DNA from: Chromatiales bacterium
Lineage (GTDB): Bacteria > Pseudomonadota > Gammaproteobacteria > Chromatiales > Chromatiaceae
Length of the DNA stretch: 64,000 bases
Direction of reading: 5' to 3'
NCBI GenBank assembly: GCA_028280505.1
Contig: JANQLO010000005.1
Location: 1 to 64,000 of the forward strand
Shown: positions 45,417-55,990 of the stretch, in pieces
Numbering within the stretch: the stretch's first letter is position 1
Layout: every line of letters begins with the position of its first letter
Translations under genes and position numbers: made by a program
The notes under the pieces: model-generated
The model's input: only the letters and a program-made list of their open reading frames with translations
The model's database searches: none
Told to the model about the DNA's origin: nothing

Positions 45417-47672
45417 ATGGATCAAGAACCACCACATTACAATGCCGACGGCGTGGAACAGCTCCCGCTACGTCAATTCACCGAAAAGGCTTATCTCGAC
45501 TACTCGATGTACGTGATCCTGGACCGAGCCCTGCCGTACATCGGCGACGGACTCAAGCCGGTCCAGCGACGCATCGTCTACGCAATGTCCGAACTCGGTC
45601 TTTCGGCCGCGTCCAAACACAAGAAATCGGCGCGTACCGTGGGTGATGTCCTGGGCAAATTCCACCCACACGGCGATACCGCCTGCTACGAGGCCATGGT
45701 GTTGATGGCGCAGGCGTTCTCCTATCGCTATCCGCTGATCGACGGTCAGGGAAACTGGGGTTCTCCGGACGATCCCAAGTCCTTCGCCGCGATGCGCTAC
45801 ACCGAAGCGCGGCTGACGCCCTATGCGCAGGTGCTGCTGTCAGAACTCGGGCAGGGTACCGTCGATTGGGTGCCGAATTTCGACGGCAGCTTGAAGGAAC
45901 CGGCGATGTTGCCGGCCCGCCTGCCGAATGTGCTGTTGAACGGGGCAACCGGTATCGCGGTCGGTATGGCAACCGATATACCGCCGCATAATCTGCGTGA
46001 GGTTGCCGCCGCTTGTATCCGCTTGATCGAGCAGCCGAAGGCGAGTCTCGACGAATTGTGTGAACATATCCAGGGGCCGGATTTTCCGACCGAGGCCGAA
46101 ATCATCACGCCACGCGAGGAACTGCGTCGGATTTACGCCAACGGCGGCGGTTCGGTACGTATGCGCGCCTGTTGGCATAAGGACCAAGGTGCGATTGTGA
46201 TTACCGCGCTGCCGTTCCAGGTATCCGGTGCACGCATACAGGAGCAGATTGCGGCGCAGATGCAGGCAAAGAAGCTACCGTGGATCGAGGATTTGCGTGA
46301 CGAATCCGATCATGAGAACCCGACGCGCTTGGTGATCGTACCGCGGTCCAACCGAGTCGATATCGATCGGATCATGCTCCATTTGTTTGCCACGACCGAT
46401 CTGGAGCGCAGCTACCGGGTCAATCTGAACCTGATCGGTCTGGACGGCCGGCCGCGGGTGATGGATCTGCGTGAGATTTTGTCCGAGTGGTTGGACTATC
46501 GGTTCGAGACCGTGCGTCGCCGTCTGCAGTTCCGTCTCGACAAGGTGCTCGAACGTCTGCATTTGCTCGAAGGCCTGATGGTCGCCTTTCTCAATCTCGA
46601 TGAGGTTATCAAGATCATTCGTACCGAGGACGAGCCCAAACCCGTTTTGATGCGGCGTTTCGATCTGAGCGAGCGCCAGGCCGATTACATTCTCGATACC
46701 AAGTTGCGGCACCTGGCTCGGTTGGAAGAGATGAAGATTCGTGCCGAGCAGCAGGAACTCGCTGAAGAACGTGATCAGCTGCAAAAAACGCTCGGTTCCA
46801 AGCAGCGCATGAAGACCCTGATCCGCAAGGAACTCGTGGCCGATGCCGAGAAGTTCGGTGATGAGCGTCGCTCGCCGATCGTCATGCGTGATGCCGCCGA
46901 GGCCATGGACGAGGCCGAACTCACGCCGAGCGAACCGGTAACCGTGGTGCTGTCGGAAAAGGGTTGGGTACGTGCCGCCAAGGGGCACGAAATCAACGCC
47001 GCTGAACTCAGCTACAAGGCCGGTGACGGTTTCCGCCAGGCGGTGCGCGTGCGCAGCAATCAACAGGTGGTGTTTCTCGATTCCGCCGGTCGCAGCTACT
47101 CCCTCGCGGCGCATACGCTGCCGTCTGCTCGCGGTCAGGGTGAGCCGCTGACCGGACGTTTCAATCCGCCTGCCGGCCATGGCTTTGCCGCAGTGCTCGG
47201 CGGCGATCCGGAACAATGGTGGTTGTTGGCTTCCGATGCCGGCTATGGCTTTCGCGTCCGGGCCAAAGATCTGCTGGCGAACAAAAAGGCCGGCAAGGCG
47301 ATGCTGAGTCTGCCGTCCGGTGCGCGGGTACTCCGGCCGAGTCCGATCATCGATGCCGATACGGACCGCCTGGTCGCGGTAACCAGCAGTGGGCGTATGC
47401 TGGTTATTCCGGCCAGCGATCTACCGGAACTGACGCGCGGCAAGGGTAATAAGATCATCGGTATTCCGGCAAAAGCGGTCGCTGAACGCAGCGAATATGT
47501 GGTCGATGTCCTTGCGGTTCCCGACGGTGGCAAGGTGAAGCTGAATTCCGGCAAGCGCCATCTGAACCTGCGTGCCGCGGATCTCAATGCGTATGAAGGC
47601 GAGCGAGGTCGACGCGGCAATAAATTGCCGCGGGGCTTCCAGAAGGTCGATGGCATAGAGTTGGACGACTGA
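45417..47672 (+). CDS. parC: DNA topoisomerase IV subunit A
   Basis: A 751-residue subunit; the DNA-cleaving tyrosine is Y128 ([14 protein letters not shown]), and the quinolone-binding helix reads [11 protein letters not shown] (threonine T88 where E. coli has S80). The C-terminal beta-pinwheel has [21 protein letters not shown] strands. It acts with ParE (31986-33872) to unlink chromosomes. The gene starts 64 bp after the inverted-repeat element; a TGTAAAAT -10-like box at about 45378-45385 may be its promoter. Confidence 0.97.
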   Translation: MDQEPPHYNADGVEQLPLRQFTEKAYLDYSMYVILDRALPYIGDGLKPVQRRIVYAMSELGLSAASKHKKSARTVGDVLGKFHPHGDTACYEAMVLMAQAFSYRYPLIDGQGNWGSPDDPKSFAAMRYTEARLTPYAQVLLSELGQGTVDWVPNFDGSLKEPAMLPARLPNVLLNGATGIAVGMATDIPPHNLREVAAACIRLIEQPKASLDELCEHIQGPDFPTEAEIITPREELRRIYANGGGSVRMRACWHKDQGAIVITALPFQVSGARIQEQIAAQMQAKKLPWIEDLRDESDHENPTRLVIVPRSNRVDIDRIMLHLFATTDLERSYRVNLNLIGLDGRPRVMDLREILSEWLDYRFETVRRRLQFRLDKVLERLHLLEGLMVAFLNLDEVIKIIRTEDEPKPVLMRRFDLSERQADYILDTKLRHLARLEEMKIRAEQQELAEERDQLQKTLGSKQRMKTLIRKELVADAEKFGDERRSPIVMRDAAEAMDEAELTPSEPVTVVLSEKGWVRAAKGHEINAAELSYKAGDGFRQAVRVRSNQQVVFLDSAGRSYSLAAHTLPSARGQGEPLTGRFNPPAGHGFAAVLGGDPEQWWLLASDAGYGFRVRAKDLLANKKAGKAMLSLPSGARVLRPSPIIDADTDRLVAVTSSGRMLVIPASDLPELTRGKGNKIIGIPAKAVAERSEYVVDVLAVPDGGKVKLNSGKRHLNLRAADLNAYEGERGRRGNKLPRGFQKVDGIELDD

Positions 47673-47686
47673 AAGGTGAATCGATA

Positions 47687-48160
47687 ATGACAGTATTGGC
47701 GAGAATAATTGGGACAGTGGCGGTCGTCGTTCCGCTGGTGGGATGTTCCGGCTCTACCGAAGATGTCAGGGTTACGCTGTGTAAGAATCTGACGACATCG
47801 TTACAAGGTTCGAATTCGATCGAATGGGGCGAGACCGCGTTTACCTTCCGTCGTCCCGAGTATGCGACGACCACGTTGCATTACGAGGTCATCACGGCCG
47901 GCAAAGCGAGCCAAAAGACCTCCGCGTGCCATTTTGCCTATGAGGCGCTCGACGACACCGCCGTCAATCTGGCAAACCCGATCGATGCCTACGAGACCTT
48001 GCCGTTCGCGATGAGCCACGACGGCCGGGTGCTTTCCGACGCCGAACTGTTACAAACGGTCAATGCGGAGCAAAAACGCTTGGGCCGTGACGCTATCGGC
48101 CGGCTCGAACGGAATGCGCAGGATCTGGCTGCGAAAATACGTGCCGGCGTGAGCGGCTGA
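47687..48160 (+). CDS. Putative lipoprotein
   Basis: A 157-residue protein with lipobox LVG-C20 (MTVLARIIGTVAVVVPLVGC), thus a membrane-anchored periplasmic protein. The body has two cysteines (C32, C81), a central VNLANPIDAYETLPFAMSHDGRVL and a charged C-terminal helix. I recognise no family. It follows parC by 14 bp on the same strand. Confidence 0.7.
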   Translation: MTVLARIIGTVAVVVPLVGCSGSTEDVRVTLCKNLTTSLQGSNSIEWGETAFTFRRPEYATTTLHYEVITAGKASQKTSACHFAYEALDDTAVNLANPIDAYETLPFAMSHDGRVLSDAELLQTVNAEQKRLGRDAIGRLERNAQDLAAKIRAGVSG

Positions 48161-48166
48161 TCGTCG

Positions 48167-49183
48167 CTATTGCCAACGAAAGGCCCGCGCCGATGCAGCC
48201 AGCAAAACGCCACCGATCGCAAACAGCACGATGATCTCGAAGGCGACGTCGGCCAGACCGGCGCCATCCAGCATTACTCGGCGTGCGGCATCGACCATAT
48301 GCGTCAGCGGCAGGAACTCGGCGATTCGCTGTGCCCAAACATTCGTGCCTTCGAGCGAGAACCAAACGCCGGACATGATCATCATCGGCCAGGACATTAG
48401 GTTGAGTACGCCATCGGCCAATTCCTCGCTGCGCACGCGTGCGGATACCGTCAGGCCCAGGCTGATCAAGGACACCGATCCGGCCAGCAAGACCAGACCC
48501 AGGGCCAGATAGGACCCTCGCATCGGAAAGTCGAGCAGCAGGTCAGTGCCGACAAACACCAGGCAGGTGACGCTGATCACGACCAGTAGGCGCGAAAGAA
48601 TTTGTGCGACCAGAAATTCTCCTGCGGTAATGGGTGTCGCGTGCAGGCGCCGTAGCACGCCGTTCTTGCGATAACGCACGATGACCCAGCCGACGCCCCA
48701 AAGACTGCTGAACATGACGTTAATCGCAAGGACACCCGGCAACACCCAGTCGACGTAGCGTACTGCGCGACCACTGACGACCTCGCGGGTCAGGGTGTCC
48801 GGCAGGGCGTTGAAGCTTTGCCACAACAGGCGTTCGACGATATGGCCGTCCGGTGAATCGTCGTTCACCCAGTAGCGCGGCGTATCGCGCAGGTCCAGCA
48901 AGAGATCTATACGGTGATAGCGGACCTTGTCGATCGCTGCGGCTTCGTCTTCCTGGGTGATGAACTGGATATGGCGGCTATCGAGAAACGCGGTTTGTCG
49001 TGCCTGTTCGGGGTCACCCAGTACACCAACCTTGAAAAGGTTCTGGTCCGGATTGCTGAAGATGAAGGCAAAGCCCAGCACCATGACGACCGGCATGAAG
49101 ATATTCCAGCCCAGCCCGGCCTTGTCGCGGTAGAACTCGCGATTACGGGCGACGAAGACCGCCGAGATACGTTTGAAATTCAT
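48167..49183 (-). CDS. ABC-2 type transporter permease
   Basis: A 338-residue inner-membrane protein: one helix near residues 24-40, a large periplasmic region, then five helices between about 165 and 335 (GVLAINVMFSSLWGVGWVIVRYRKNGVLRRLHATPI is the conserved coupling region). Forms an exporter with the adjacent ATPase, whose stop overlaps its start by 4 bp. The substrate is unknown. Confidence 0.87.
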   Translation of the reverse strand: MNFKRISAVFVARNREFYRDKAGLGWNIFMPVVMVLGFAFIFSNPDQNLFKVGVLGDPEQARQTAFLDSRHIQFITQEDEAAAIDKVRYHRIDLLLDLRDTPRYWVNDDSPDGHIVERLLWQSFNALPDTLTREVVSGRAVRYVDWVLPGVLAINVMFSSLWGVGWVIVRYRKNGVLRRLHATPITAGEFLVAQILSRLLVVISVTCLVFVGTDLLLDFPMRGSYLALGLVLLAGSVSLISLGLTVSARVRSEELADGVLNLMSWPMMIMSGVWFSLEGTNVWAQRIAEFLPLTHMVDAARRVMLDGAGLADVAFEIIVLFAIGGVLLAASARAFRWQ

Positions 49184-50064
49184 GCCTCGCGCAATCCGTG
49201 TCCGGTGAGTTTCAGAAACAGGTCGTCCAGCGTGGGGGTGCTGACATGCAGTTCGTCCAGTGCGACCCCGAGTTTGTTCAACATCGCCAAGGTTTGATCG
49301 ATGTCGTCGGTCGCGGCGATGGCGTAGTCGCCCTGGTTTTCGAAGCCTACCGGCATTTCGATACCATTCGGTAGCGCGTCACAAGGGACTCGCACCAAGG
49401 CACGCGGAAAATGTTCGGCAAGCAGTTGTGTCGGTTCGCCCTGGGCAATGATTCGTCCGCGGTCGATCACCGCGATTTCGTCGCACAGCACGCTGGCCTC
49501 TTCCATGTAATGCGTGGTCAGCAGAATGGTCTTGCCCTCACGTTTGATGCCGTCGATCAATTGCCAGAAGTTGCGCCGGGACTGTGGGTCCAGGCCCGTG
49601 GTCGGTTCGTCCAGAAACACCAGTTCCGGATCGTTGACCAGCGCGATCGCCAACAACAGGCGCTGGCGTTGGCCGCCGGAGAGCTTGCGGGTGTCGCGAT
49701 CGAGCAGTTCACCGAGATTGCAGAGCGCGATCAGTTCGTCCAAGGGACGCTGGCGTGTATACAGGCTGGCAAACAGGTGCAGGGCTTCCCGCACGGTCTG
49801 AAAATCCTGCAGCGCGGTGCTTTGGAACTGGATGCCGATGACCTGGCGATAGGTTTCGTTGCGCGGTGTGCCGCGATAGCGGATTTCGCCGCCGTTGGCA
49901 TCGGTGATGCCCTCGAGGATCTCCAGGGTCGTGGTCTTGCCGGCACCGTTGGGCCCGAGCAGGCCGAAACAACTGCCCTCGTCCACGGCAAAACTCACGC
50001 CATCGACGGCGCGTACCCCGGGGAAGGTTTTGATGAGGTTGTCGACCCGAATGATCGCGGACAT
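49180..50064 (-). CDS. ABC transporter ATP-binding protein
   Basis: A 294-residue ATPase of the ABC-2/DRA family: Walker [10 protein letters not shown] (37-45), LSGGQRQRLLLAIAL signature, Walker B LVFLDEPTTGLD and a C-terminal accessory region. It energises the permease at 48167-49183. The start at 50064 (MSAIIRVDNLIKTF) gives the normal length; an open frame runs much further upstream to 50355 but has no domain. Confidence 0.9.
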   Translation of the reverse strand: MSAIIRVDNLIKTFPGVRAVDGVSFAVDEGSCFGLLGPNGAGKTTTLEILEGITDANGGEIRYRGTPRNETYRQVIGIQFQSTALQDFQTVREALHLFASLYTRQRPLDELIALCNLGELLDRDTRKLSGGQRQRLLLAIALVNDPELVFLDEPTTGLDPQSRRNFWQLIDGIKREGKTILLTTHYMEEASVLCDEIAVIDRGRIIAQGEPTQLLAEHFPRALVRVPCDALPNGIEMPVGFENQGDYAIAATDDIDQTLAMLNKLGVALDELHVSTPTLDDLFLKLTGHGLREA

Positions 50065-50168
50065 GTCGTTACCACGGCTGACAGAGGGCCGACATGTTAC
50101 AGCGGTTGCGGGTCTTTGGTGCGACGGATTGAGCGTTTTGGGATCGGTGTGGTGGCGATTGACGGAGG

Positions 50169-50200
50169 TTAAAAGGCCAGCGTCCCCAGGGCGCCGGCCT
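50169..50200 (-). terminator. Intrinsic terminator for the 78-residue gene
   Basis: On the minus strand AGGCCGGCG and CGCTGGCCT form a 9-bp stem with one mismatch, followed by TTTTAA. It lies 21 bp after the stop of the 50222-50458 gene. Confidence 0.5.
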
Positions 50201-50221
50201 GTCCGGATTTTCGGTTTGTGA

Positions 50222-50458
50222 TCAGCCGTGTGTACCGGTTCGCCGGATTTCGTCCCTGCGATAATCCGGGTCCATCCAACAGCGCGGTAGCGCTTCGCCG
50301 GAGCAGAATACCAAACCGGTTTTGGTGAAAGTCGTCGGGTCGGGCATTTCTTCACCGAAGTTGTAACGTCCGGTGATGCCGGTTTGGAAGGGATCGAAAA
50401 GCGCCGCCGTATCGAGCACTTCGACCAGTTCGCCGTTGCTGCGATCTTTGAGAAACAT
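50222..50458 (-). CDS. Conserved small protein, function unknown
   Basis: A 78-residue soluble protein: MFLKDRSNGELVEVLDTAALFDPF...GRYNFGEEMPDPTTFTKTGLVFCSGEALPRCWMDPDYR. This pattern belongs to a widespread small family that databases sometimes label acetyltransferase without good reason. A full GGAGGTG box sits six bases before the ATG, so expression is likely high. It stands alone between the ABC exporter and the sortase system, with its own terminator. Confidence 0.75.
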   Translation of the reverse strand: MFLKDRSNGELVEVLDTAALFDPFQTGITGRYNFGEEMPDPTTFTKTGLVFCSGEALPRCWMDPDYRRDEIRRTGTHG

Positions 50459-50722
50459 GGGTCACCTCCATACGGGAGTCGAGAGACGTCTCAATGGGAC
50501 TTCTAGGTAACTCCGGGCGTCAGATTGAGCGGCGAAATGGGTCAGGTCGAGGTGCAAAGCGTACGTAACAGTGTGCTATTGCGAAGGTTTGCAACGAAGG
50601 GTCGACACATTTGACGCTCAAGCCGTTCGGTCACGAGTTGTCAGAAGTAGCCTTAAGTATGGATCAGGCCTTTGTGCCCGCAACGTATAACGCACAAGTC
50701 ACGCGGGATTGGCGATATCTTC

Positions 50723-52774
50723 TCATTTGCCCCCGGGTAGCCTGAGTTTCACGACGACACCGGGTGGACTGTCCCGGTTTTCCGCGACGGCGCCACCGCC
50801 GTGGAATTCGGCAATCAGCCGCACCAGATAGAGGCCGAGCCCGAGATGGGGTTCGTCCTGGCGTCCGCGGCGGCCGGAGACCATCGATTGAAAGACATCG
50901 GTGTCCGGCGGTAAAGGCGGTCCCTGGTTGCCAACCGACAGCGTAACGCGGTTGTCGCGTGCGATGCATGCCAGTTCGATGGTGCTGCCGGGGATATGGA
51001 AATCGACAGCGTTATTGACCAATTTATCCAGGGCTTGGCTGATGAGATCGGGTACGCCATCGAGCATCAGGGGTTCATCGATGCCCTTTACCGTGAAATC
51101 GATCGATGGATACAGGGTCTGAAAGCCGGCGGTTTGCATGCGCAGCAGGGCGGCGAGATCGAAGCGCTCGTGTTCCGCCTGGCGCATCGCCTGTTCCAAC
51201 CCGGTCGCCTCGCGCAGGCGCATGAGTATGAGTTCCAGGCGTTCGGCGCCGTCGCGTGCGCGTCGAATGTATCCGGCGCGTTCGGTGTCGACAGCCTGAT
51301 CGGCGTTGTCCAGCGAGCTGCGGACCACGGCCAGCGGGGTACGGAGTTCATGCGCCAGGCGTGATGCCATCGCCTCCAGATAGTGGTTGTAGTCGTGCAG
51401 CCGATCGAGCACGCTGGCGAAGCTGCGCCCGAGATCGCCGATTTCGTCTTTCGATTGGTCGGCGTCCAGCCGCCCGACAATGCGGCCGTCATGGCTGACC
51501 GCGGATTCCACTTTGTCGCGCAGGCGGGTGATGCGCGACGCAAGCAGACTGGCGAAAGCCAACAGCCCGAGGCTGGTGACGGCGAACAAGAGTAGCGTCA
51601 CGCCGAACAGCCGCTGCAATGCCAGGTTCTGAATCGACAGAATAGCGTTTGTGGTCTGCTCGACCAGCACCGCACCTTGAATACCCTCGCCGCTGCGGAT
51701 GGGTACCGCGGCACTCACGACGACCGCGTTACCCTGTGGCGGTTGGCGCCGCAAGTTGCCGGAGCGGCCGGCGAGCGCCTCGACCACAGGGGCCATGAAC
51801 AAATGAGTGCGACGTCCGGACAGCTCAGCCAGGGTGTCGGCGTCGCGGGGTAACACGGCGAGAATCAACTCTTGGATGAACCATGGCATTCTCGCCTCGT
51901 CGGCGTGCAATGGTGCATCGCTGTCCAGGCGGCCGGACTGCGCAAGTACCAGTCCTTGATGGTCGGTCACCCAAATACGTGTCGCCGGCGGCGTCAAACC
52001 GACCAGGGCGTTCTGCAGCGGCTCGGATCGCCTGACCACCAAGCCCAGCGCCTCGGCCGGATACATCCTGCCGTTGGCCAGCATCTGTCGGCTGCGACTA
52101 TCGAATATCCGTAGCGAAAGGCGTTCCCGGACCAGTTCGCGCGGTAATCGCAGCTCCAGGGTATAGCCTGACTGGTCCGGCTGCCATTCGCCGCGTATCG
52201 CCGGCTCATATTCCGCGGTCTCAATCGGACTGCCGTCCGACGGCAGTCGTTGTGCCACCACCCAGCCCGGAGCCTCGGGGCGAATGCGGTAGCGTTGGAG
52301 TTCACCGTCCAGGTCGGTCAGTGCGATCTCGACCGCATCGCCATCGGTGCCGAGGTCGTTGGTTGGGTCTTGCACGCCCAAGAACAGATAGGCGTAACGC
52401 TTATCCTCGCCCAGGAAGATACGGGCTTCGAGCGTTTCGTCGATGGATTGCAGTACAGTGAAGTTACGCTCGTAGGTGAGCCATTCGTCACGGTATCCGT
52501 CGAGCTGTGGTGCCTTTTTCAGTGGATGCGCAAATAGGTTACGGAAGGTCAACACCGAACCGGGACGGGCGACACCATGAAATTCATCCGCATAGCCATG
52601 CATGATGTTGGCGACCGAACTCGCGGTAGTACGCAGCGACTGATCCTGGGCCTCGCGCAGAAAAGACTCGGTCTCTTGGATAAAACGATAGCCGGCCCAC
52701 GGGATACCCAATAGGGTCAGTGAGACCAACAGCAGTTTGAACCTGACACGATGCCAGAAGCGGGGCCGGGACAT
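50723..52774 (-). CDS. pdsS: Sortase-system sensor histidine kinase (PdsS-type)
   Basis: A 683-residue membrane kinase: transmembrane helix (about 12-30), a very large periplasmic sensor (about 35-395, with LDGYRDEWLTYE and ELRLPRELVRERLSLRIFDSRSRQM carbohydrate-binding-like pieces), second helix (about 397-420), HAMP, H-box LAHELRTPLAVVRS near residue 475, and ATPase N/G boxes (KLVNNAVDF, GLGLYLVRLIAEFHGG). Length, layout and neighbours fit the proteobacterial dedicated sortase system kinase family (TIGR03785). It likely senses a surface or wall-related signal and works with the response regulator beside it. Confidence 0.88.
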   Translation of the reverse strand: MSRPRFWHRVRFKLLLVSLTLLGIPWAGYRFIQETESFLREAQDQSLRTTASSVANIMHGYADEFHGVARPGSVLTFRNLFAHPLKKAPQLDGYRDEWLTYERNFTVLQSIDETLEARIFLGEDKRYAYLFLGVQDPTNDLGTDGDAVEIALTDLDGELQRYRIRPEAPGWVVAQRLPSDGSPIETAEYEPAIRGEWQPDQSGYTLELRLPRELVRERLSLRIFDSRSRQMLANGRMYPAEALGLVVRRSEPLQNALVGLTPPATRIWVTDHQGLVLAQSGRLDSDAPLHADEARMPWFIQELILAVLPRDADTLAELSGRRTHLFMAPVVEALAGRSGNLRRQPPQGNAVVVSAAVPIRSGEGIQGAVLVEQTTNAILSIQNLALQRLFGVTLLLFAVTSLGLLAFASLLASRITRLRDKVESAVSHDGRIVGRLDADQSKDEIGDLGRSFASVLDRLHDYNHYLEAMASRLAHELRTPLAVVRSSLDNADQAVDTERAGYIRRARDGAERLELILMRLREATGLEQAMRQAEHERFDLAALLRMQTAGFQTLYPSIDFTVKGIDEPLMLDGVPDLISQALDKLVNNAVDFHIPGSTIELACIARDNRVTLSVGNQGPPLPPDTDVFQSMVSGRRGRQDEPHLGLGLYLVRLIAEFHGGGAVAENRDSPPGVVVKLRLPGGK

Positions 52775-52842
52775 GGGGCGTCAATCCCGATCGGAAAAGG
52801 TCATGCTTTTGGCCTCATGCGGTATGCATCGTCATCGCCTGT

Positions 52843-53538
52843 TTATCGTTGAGGCACCCAACGGTAACCCGCGCCATAGACCGCCTCGATCGCATCGAAT
52901 GCCGGATCGGCTTTGAGGAATTTTTTACGGATACGCTTGATATGCGATGTGATGGTGGCCAGGTCGACATAGGTGTCGGCCGCCGCCATCAGTTGCTCGC
53001 GTGTTTTGACATGGCCGGGGTGTTTGGCCAGCGCATGCAGGATCCAGAGTTCGGTGACGGTCAGGTCGATGTCTTGATCTTGCCAGGTCACACGCATCTG
53101 CTCGGGTTTCAGGACCAGTGGGCCGTCACGCACGATTTGTTCGCCCGGCGGGGGTGCGAGCGATGCGTCGACGCGGCGAAAAAGTGCGCTGACGCGGGCA
53201 CTGAGCTGCGGCAGACTGACATCCTTGGTGACATAGTCGTCTGCACCGACCCGTAATCCCGCAACGGTATCGAAATCGCTGTCCCGCGCGGTCAGAAATA
53301 CGATCGGCAGCGTCGCCGAGAGACTGCGCAGCTGACGGCACAGTTCGAATCCCCCGTCGATTTCTTCGCCCAGACCAATATCCAGGATCACCAGATCCGG
53401 TAGCTGGCGGCTCAGCGCGGCACTGGCCTGGGCTCGCTCGCCATAGATCTCCACGCGATAGCCCTGGCGTCGAAACAGGTCGGCATAGTTTTCGCGAATG
53501 GCGGGTTCGTCTTCGACGATGGCAATGGTTCGGGCCAT
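52843..53538 (-). CDS. pdsR: Sortase-system response regulator (PdsR-type)
   Basis: A 231-residue OmpR-type regulator: receiver with E9-D10, phosphoacceptor D53 (LVILDIG), T83 and K105 (YVTKDVS), then a winged helix ending AVYGAGYRWVP. It belongs with the dedicated sortase regulator family (TIGR03787) by position and layout. It is transcribed with the kinase (68-bp gap) and divergently from the target and sortase genes, so it probably controls that promoter. Confidence 0.88.
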   Translation of the reverse strand: MARTIAIVEDEPAIRENYADLFRRQGYRVEIYGERAQASAALSRQLPDLVILDIGLGEEIDGGFELCRQLRSLSATLPIVFLTARDSDFDTVAGLRVGADDYVTKDVSLPQLSARVSALFRRVDASLAPPPGEQIVRDGPLVLKPEQMRVTWQDQDIDLTVTELWILHALAKHPGHVKTREQLMAAADTYVDLATITSHIKRIRKKFLKADPAFDAIEAVYGAGYRWVPQR

Positions 53539-53893
53539 GGTTTTACACGTCATCAACAGCTTGACTCGCAGTTTAACCGCAATTTCGGCTTTGCCCGCGT
53601 ATCGCCACAATCTGCCATTGCATTGCCCGTGCGCCGCGAGCGGCCCGCCATGGGGGCCTGCTTGAATCAAACTCATCACCGGCGCAGGTCTGGAGACCGT
53701 CTTTCGCCACGGAGGGCGCGCTGGGACAAATTCACGTAGCAGGGGAACCGTATGTCGCACTCACCGCAACGGCCATCGAACGGCAATTCATCCAACTGGT
53801 TCTACCTGGGGGCGAGCGGCATTCTACAGCCGCTGAGCGAAGAGTTTCTCTATCGCGCCGCGCAAAACCGCGGAAGACACACCTGCCGTTGGT
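53539..53893. other. Divergent intergenic region of the sortase locus
   Basis: This 355-bp stretch separates pdsR (minus) from the target gene (plus) and should hold both promoters. A 60-codon frame at 53752-53934 begins with a good AGGGGAACCGT site but overlaps the target start; it has a CRWCEQHEHKRRDADA tail and no known family. I treat it as a possible leader, not a firm gene. Confidence 0.45.
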
Positions 53894-55990
53894 GTGAGCA
53901 ACACGAGCACAAGCGGCGCGATGCCGATGCCTGAAGGGAATCGATGGCCCGGTTCGGCACCCCGCGCGTCGTTCGCCGAGATCTTATGCGGCCTTATGGC
54001 TCTGGTGGCCGTGCTGTTTTCATCCGGCCATGCGGGTGCCGAAGAAGGCGGACTGAAGCTATACAACGGTGCCGGTCAGTCCTTGGGGTATGCACCGCAG
54101 TTGCATACCGATGTTGCGATCAAGGTCAGTGGCATGCTCGCCCGGGTTCGGGTGCAGCAACGCTTTCAAAACCCCAGCGACGCCTGGGTCGAGGGCGTTT
54201 ATGTGTTTCCGCTGCCGGAGGATGCCGCGGTCGACCGCCTGCGCATGCTTTATGCCGAGCGTCTGATCGAAGGCGAAATCCAGGAACGCCAACAGGCGGA
54301 AAAAAGCTACGCTGCCGCCAAGGCCAGGGGACAGGGCGCCAGCTTAATGGAGCAGCAGCGGGCGAATGTGTTCACTACGTCGGTCGCCAATATTCCCCCG
54401 GGCGATAGTGTGCAGGTCGAGATCGAGTACCAGCAGAAATTGCATTGGCGTGATGGCGAAATGGCTTTGCGGTTTCCGATGGTCGTCGGGCCGCGCTACA
54501 TTCCGGGTGAACCTTTGGTGACCGAGGGCGGGGGGTTCAGCGCACAGGGTTGGGCGGCGGATACCGACCAGGTACCGGATGCCTCGCAGATTACCCCGCC
54601 GGTCGCGCTGTCGCCCCCGGATCACCTGAATCCAATACGTATCCGAGTCGAGCTTAACAGTGGGATCGAGCTGATGGGCATCGATAGTCCGTTTCATCCG
54701 ATTGACGTCGAACAGATCGGGCCCGGGCGTTATGCGGTCGTGTCGAAGGACGGTAGCGTACCTGCTGAACGCGATTTCGAATTACGCTGGCGACCGGTAT
54801 TGAGCCAACAACCCAGCGCGGCCTTGTTTACCGAAACCCGGAGAGATCGCCATTACGCCTTATTGATGTTGATGCCGCCACAGCCTGAGCGTGCTCCGGA
54901 TCCGGTCGCACGTGAGTTGGTATTGGTGGTGGATACTTCGGGTTCCATGCACGGCGATTCCATTGAGCAGGCTCGGGCGGCATTGCTACAGGCATTACAG
55001 CGTCTGCGACCGATCGATCGGTTCAACATTATTCAATTCAATAGCGGATTCGATGCGCTGTTCCCGCAAGCTCGACCGGCCGATATTGCGCATCTTCGCC
55101 AGGCACGGCGCTATGTCAATGGGCTGCAGGCTGACGGCGGTACCGAAATGTTGCCGGCCTTACGTTATGCGCTGGAAGATCCGCGGCCGAGCGGTTTGTT
55201 GCGACAGATCGTGTTTTTGACCGATGGCGCGGTCGGCAATGAACAGGCTTTGTTCGAGGCGATCGTGCGGCACCTGGGTGACGGTCGTTTGTTCACGGTC
55301 GGTATCGGTTCGGCGCCGAATGCGCTGTTCATGAACGGCGCGGCACGCTTCGGTCGCGGTACTTTCACTTATATCGGTGCGACCGACGAGGTCGAGGCCA
55401 AGGTGAGCGCTTTATTCGATCAGCTCGGTTCGCCTTTGTTGACCGGTTTGCGTCTGCATTGGCAGTCCGATAACGGCCCCTTTTCGCTCAGCCAGACCCC
55501 GGAGCGACTGCCGGATCTGTATGCCGGCGAGCCTTTGGTGGTTGCGATTGCCGCGGACACCGCGCCGCAGCGTGTCGAAATCGAAGGCATGCTCGGTGAT
55601 CGCCCATGGCGGCACCAGGCCTCGCTTGCCGGCGGTGTGCCGGGTGTCGGTGTGCACGCACTATGGGCACGTCATCGCATCGAGGATTGGATGGCGAGCG
55701 GGGTGACGGGGGAATCCGCCGACAAAGTTCGCGAGGCGGTGCTCGAGCTTGCTCTGGAACATCATTTGGTCAGTCGTTTCACCAGTCTCGTCGCTATCGA
55801 CAAAACTCCCGCCCGACCGCAAGACAGCCTCTTGTACAAAGGTGTTGTGCCAACCCGCTTGCCGGCAGGTTGGTCGGCGGCCAAGGTTTTCGGTCAGTTA
55901 CCGCGCACAGCGACGCCGGCACCGCTGTTGGCATTGATCGGATTGGTGTCGTTATTGATTGCGGCCTGGGCGCGTTGGACGCGCGTATGA
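53894..55990 (+). CDS. Marine proteobacterial sortase target protein (VIT and vWA domains)
   Basis: A 698-residue exported protein: hydrophobic signal region (about 28-47), a VIT domain (about 55-200; LKLYNGAGQSLGY, VYVFPLPEDAAVDRLRM), a vWA domain with MIDAS D347-T-S-G-S (about 345-510), and a C-terminal sorting signal LPRTATP (669-675) followed by a hydrophobic helix and WARWTRV. This matches the target family of the dedicated sortase (TIGR03788). It is anchored by the sortase whose gene overlaps its stop. GTG start, uncertain; ATGs at 53921 and 53927 are alternatives. Confidence 0.88.
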   Translation: MSNTSTSGAMPMPEGNRWPGSAPRASFAEILCGLMALVAVLFSSGHAGAEEGGLKLYNGAGQSLGYAPQLHTDVAIKVSGMLARVRVQQRFQNPSDAWVEGVYVFPLPEDAAVDRLRMLYAERLIEGEIQERQQAEKSYAAAKARGQGASLMEQQRANVFTTSVANIPPGDSVQVEIEYQQKLHWRDGEMALRFPMVVGPRYIPGEPLVTEGGGFSAQGWAADTDQVPDASQITPPVALSPPDHLNPIRIRVELNSGIELMGIDSPFHPIDVEQIGPGRYAVVSKDGSVPAERDFELRWRPVLSQQPSAALFTETRRDRHYALLMLMPPQPERAPDPVARELVLVVDTSGSMHGDSIEQARAALLQALQRLRPIDRFNIIQFNSGFDALFPQARPADIAHLRQARRYVNGLQADGGTEMLPALRYALEDPRPSGLLRQIVFLTDGAVGNEQALFEAIVRHLGDGRLFTVGIGSAPNALFMNGAARFGRGTFTYIGATDEVEAKVSALFDQLGSPLLTGLRLHWQSDNGPFSLSQTPERLPDLYAGEPLVVAIAADTAPQRVEIEGMLGDRPWRHQASLAGGVPGVGVHALWARHRIEDWMASGVTGESADKVREAVLELALEHHLVSRFTSLVAIDKTPARPQDSLLYKGVVPTRLPAGWSAAKVFGQLPRTATPAPLLALIGLVSLLIAAWARWTRV

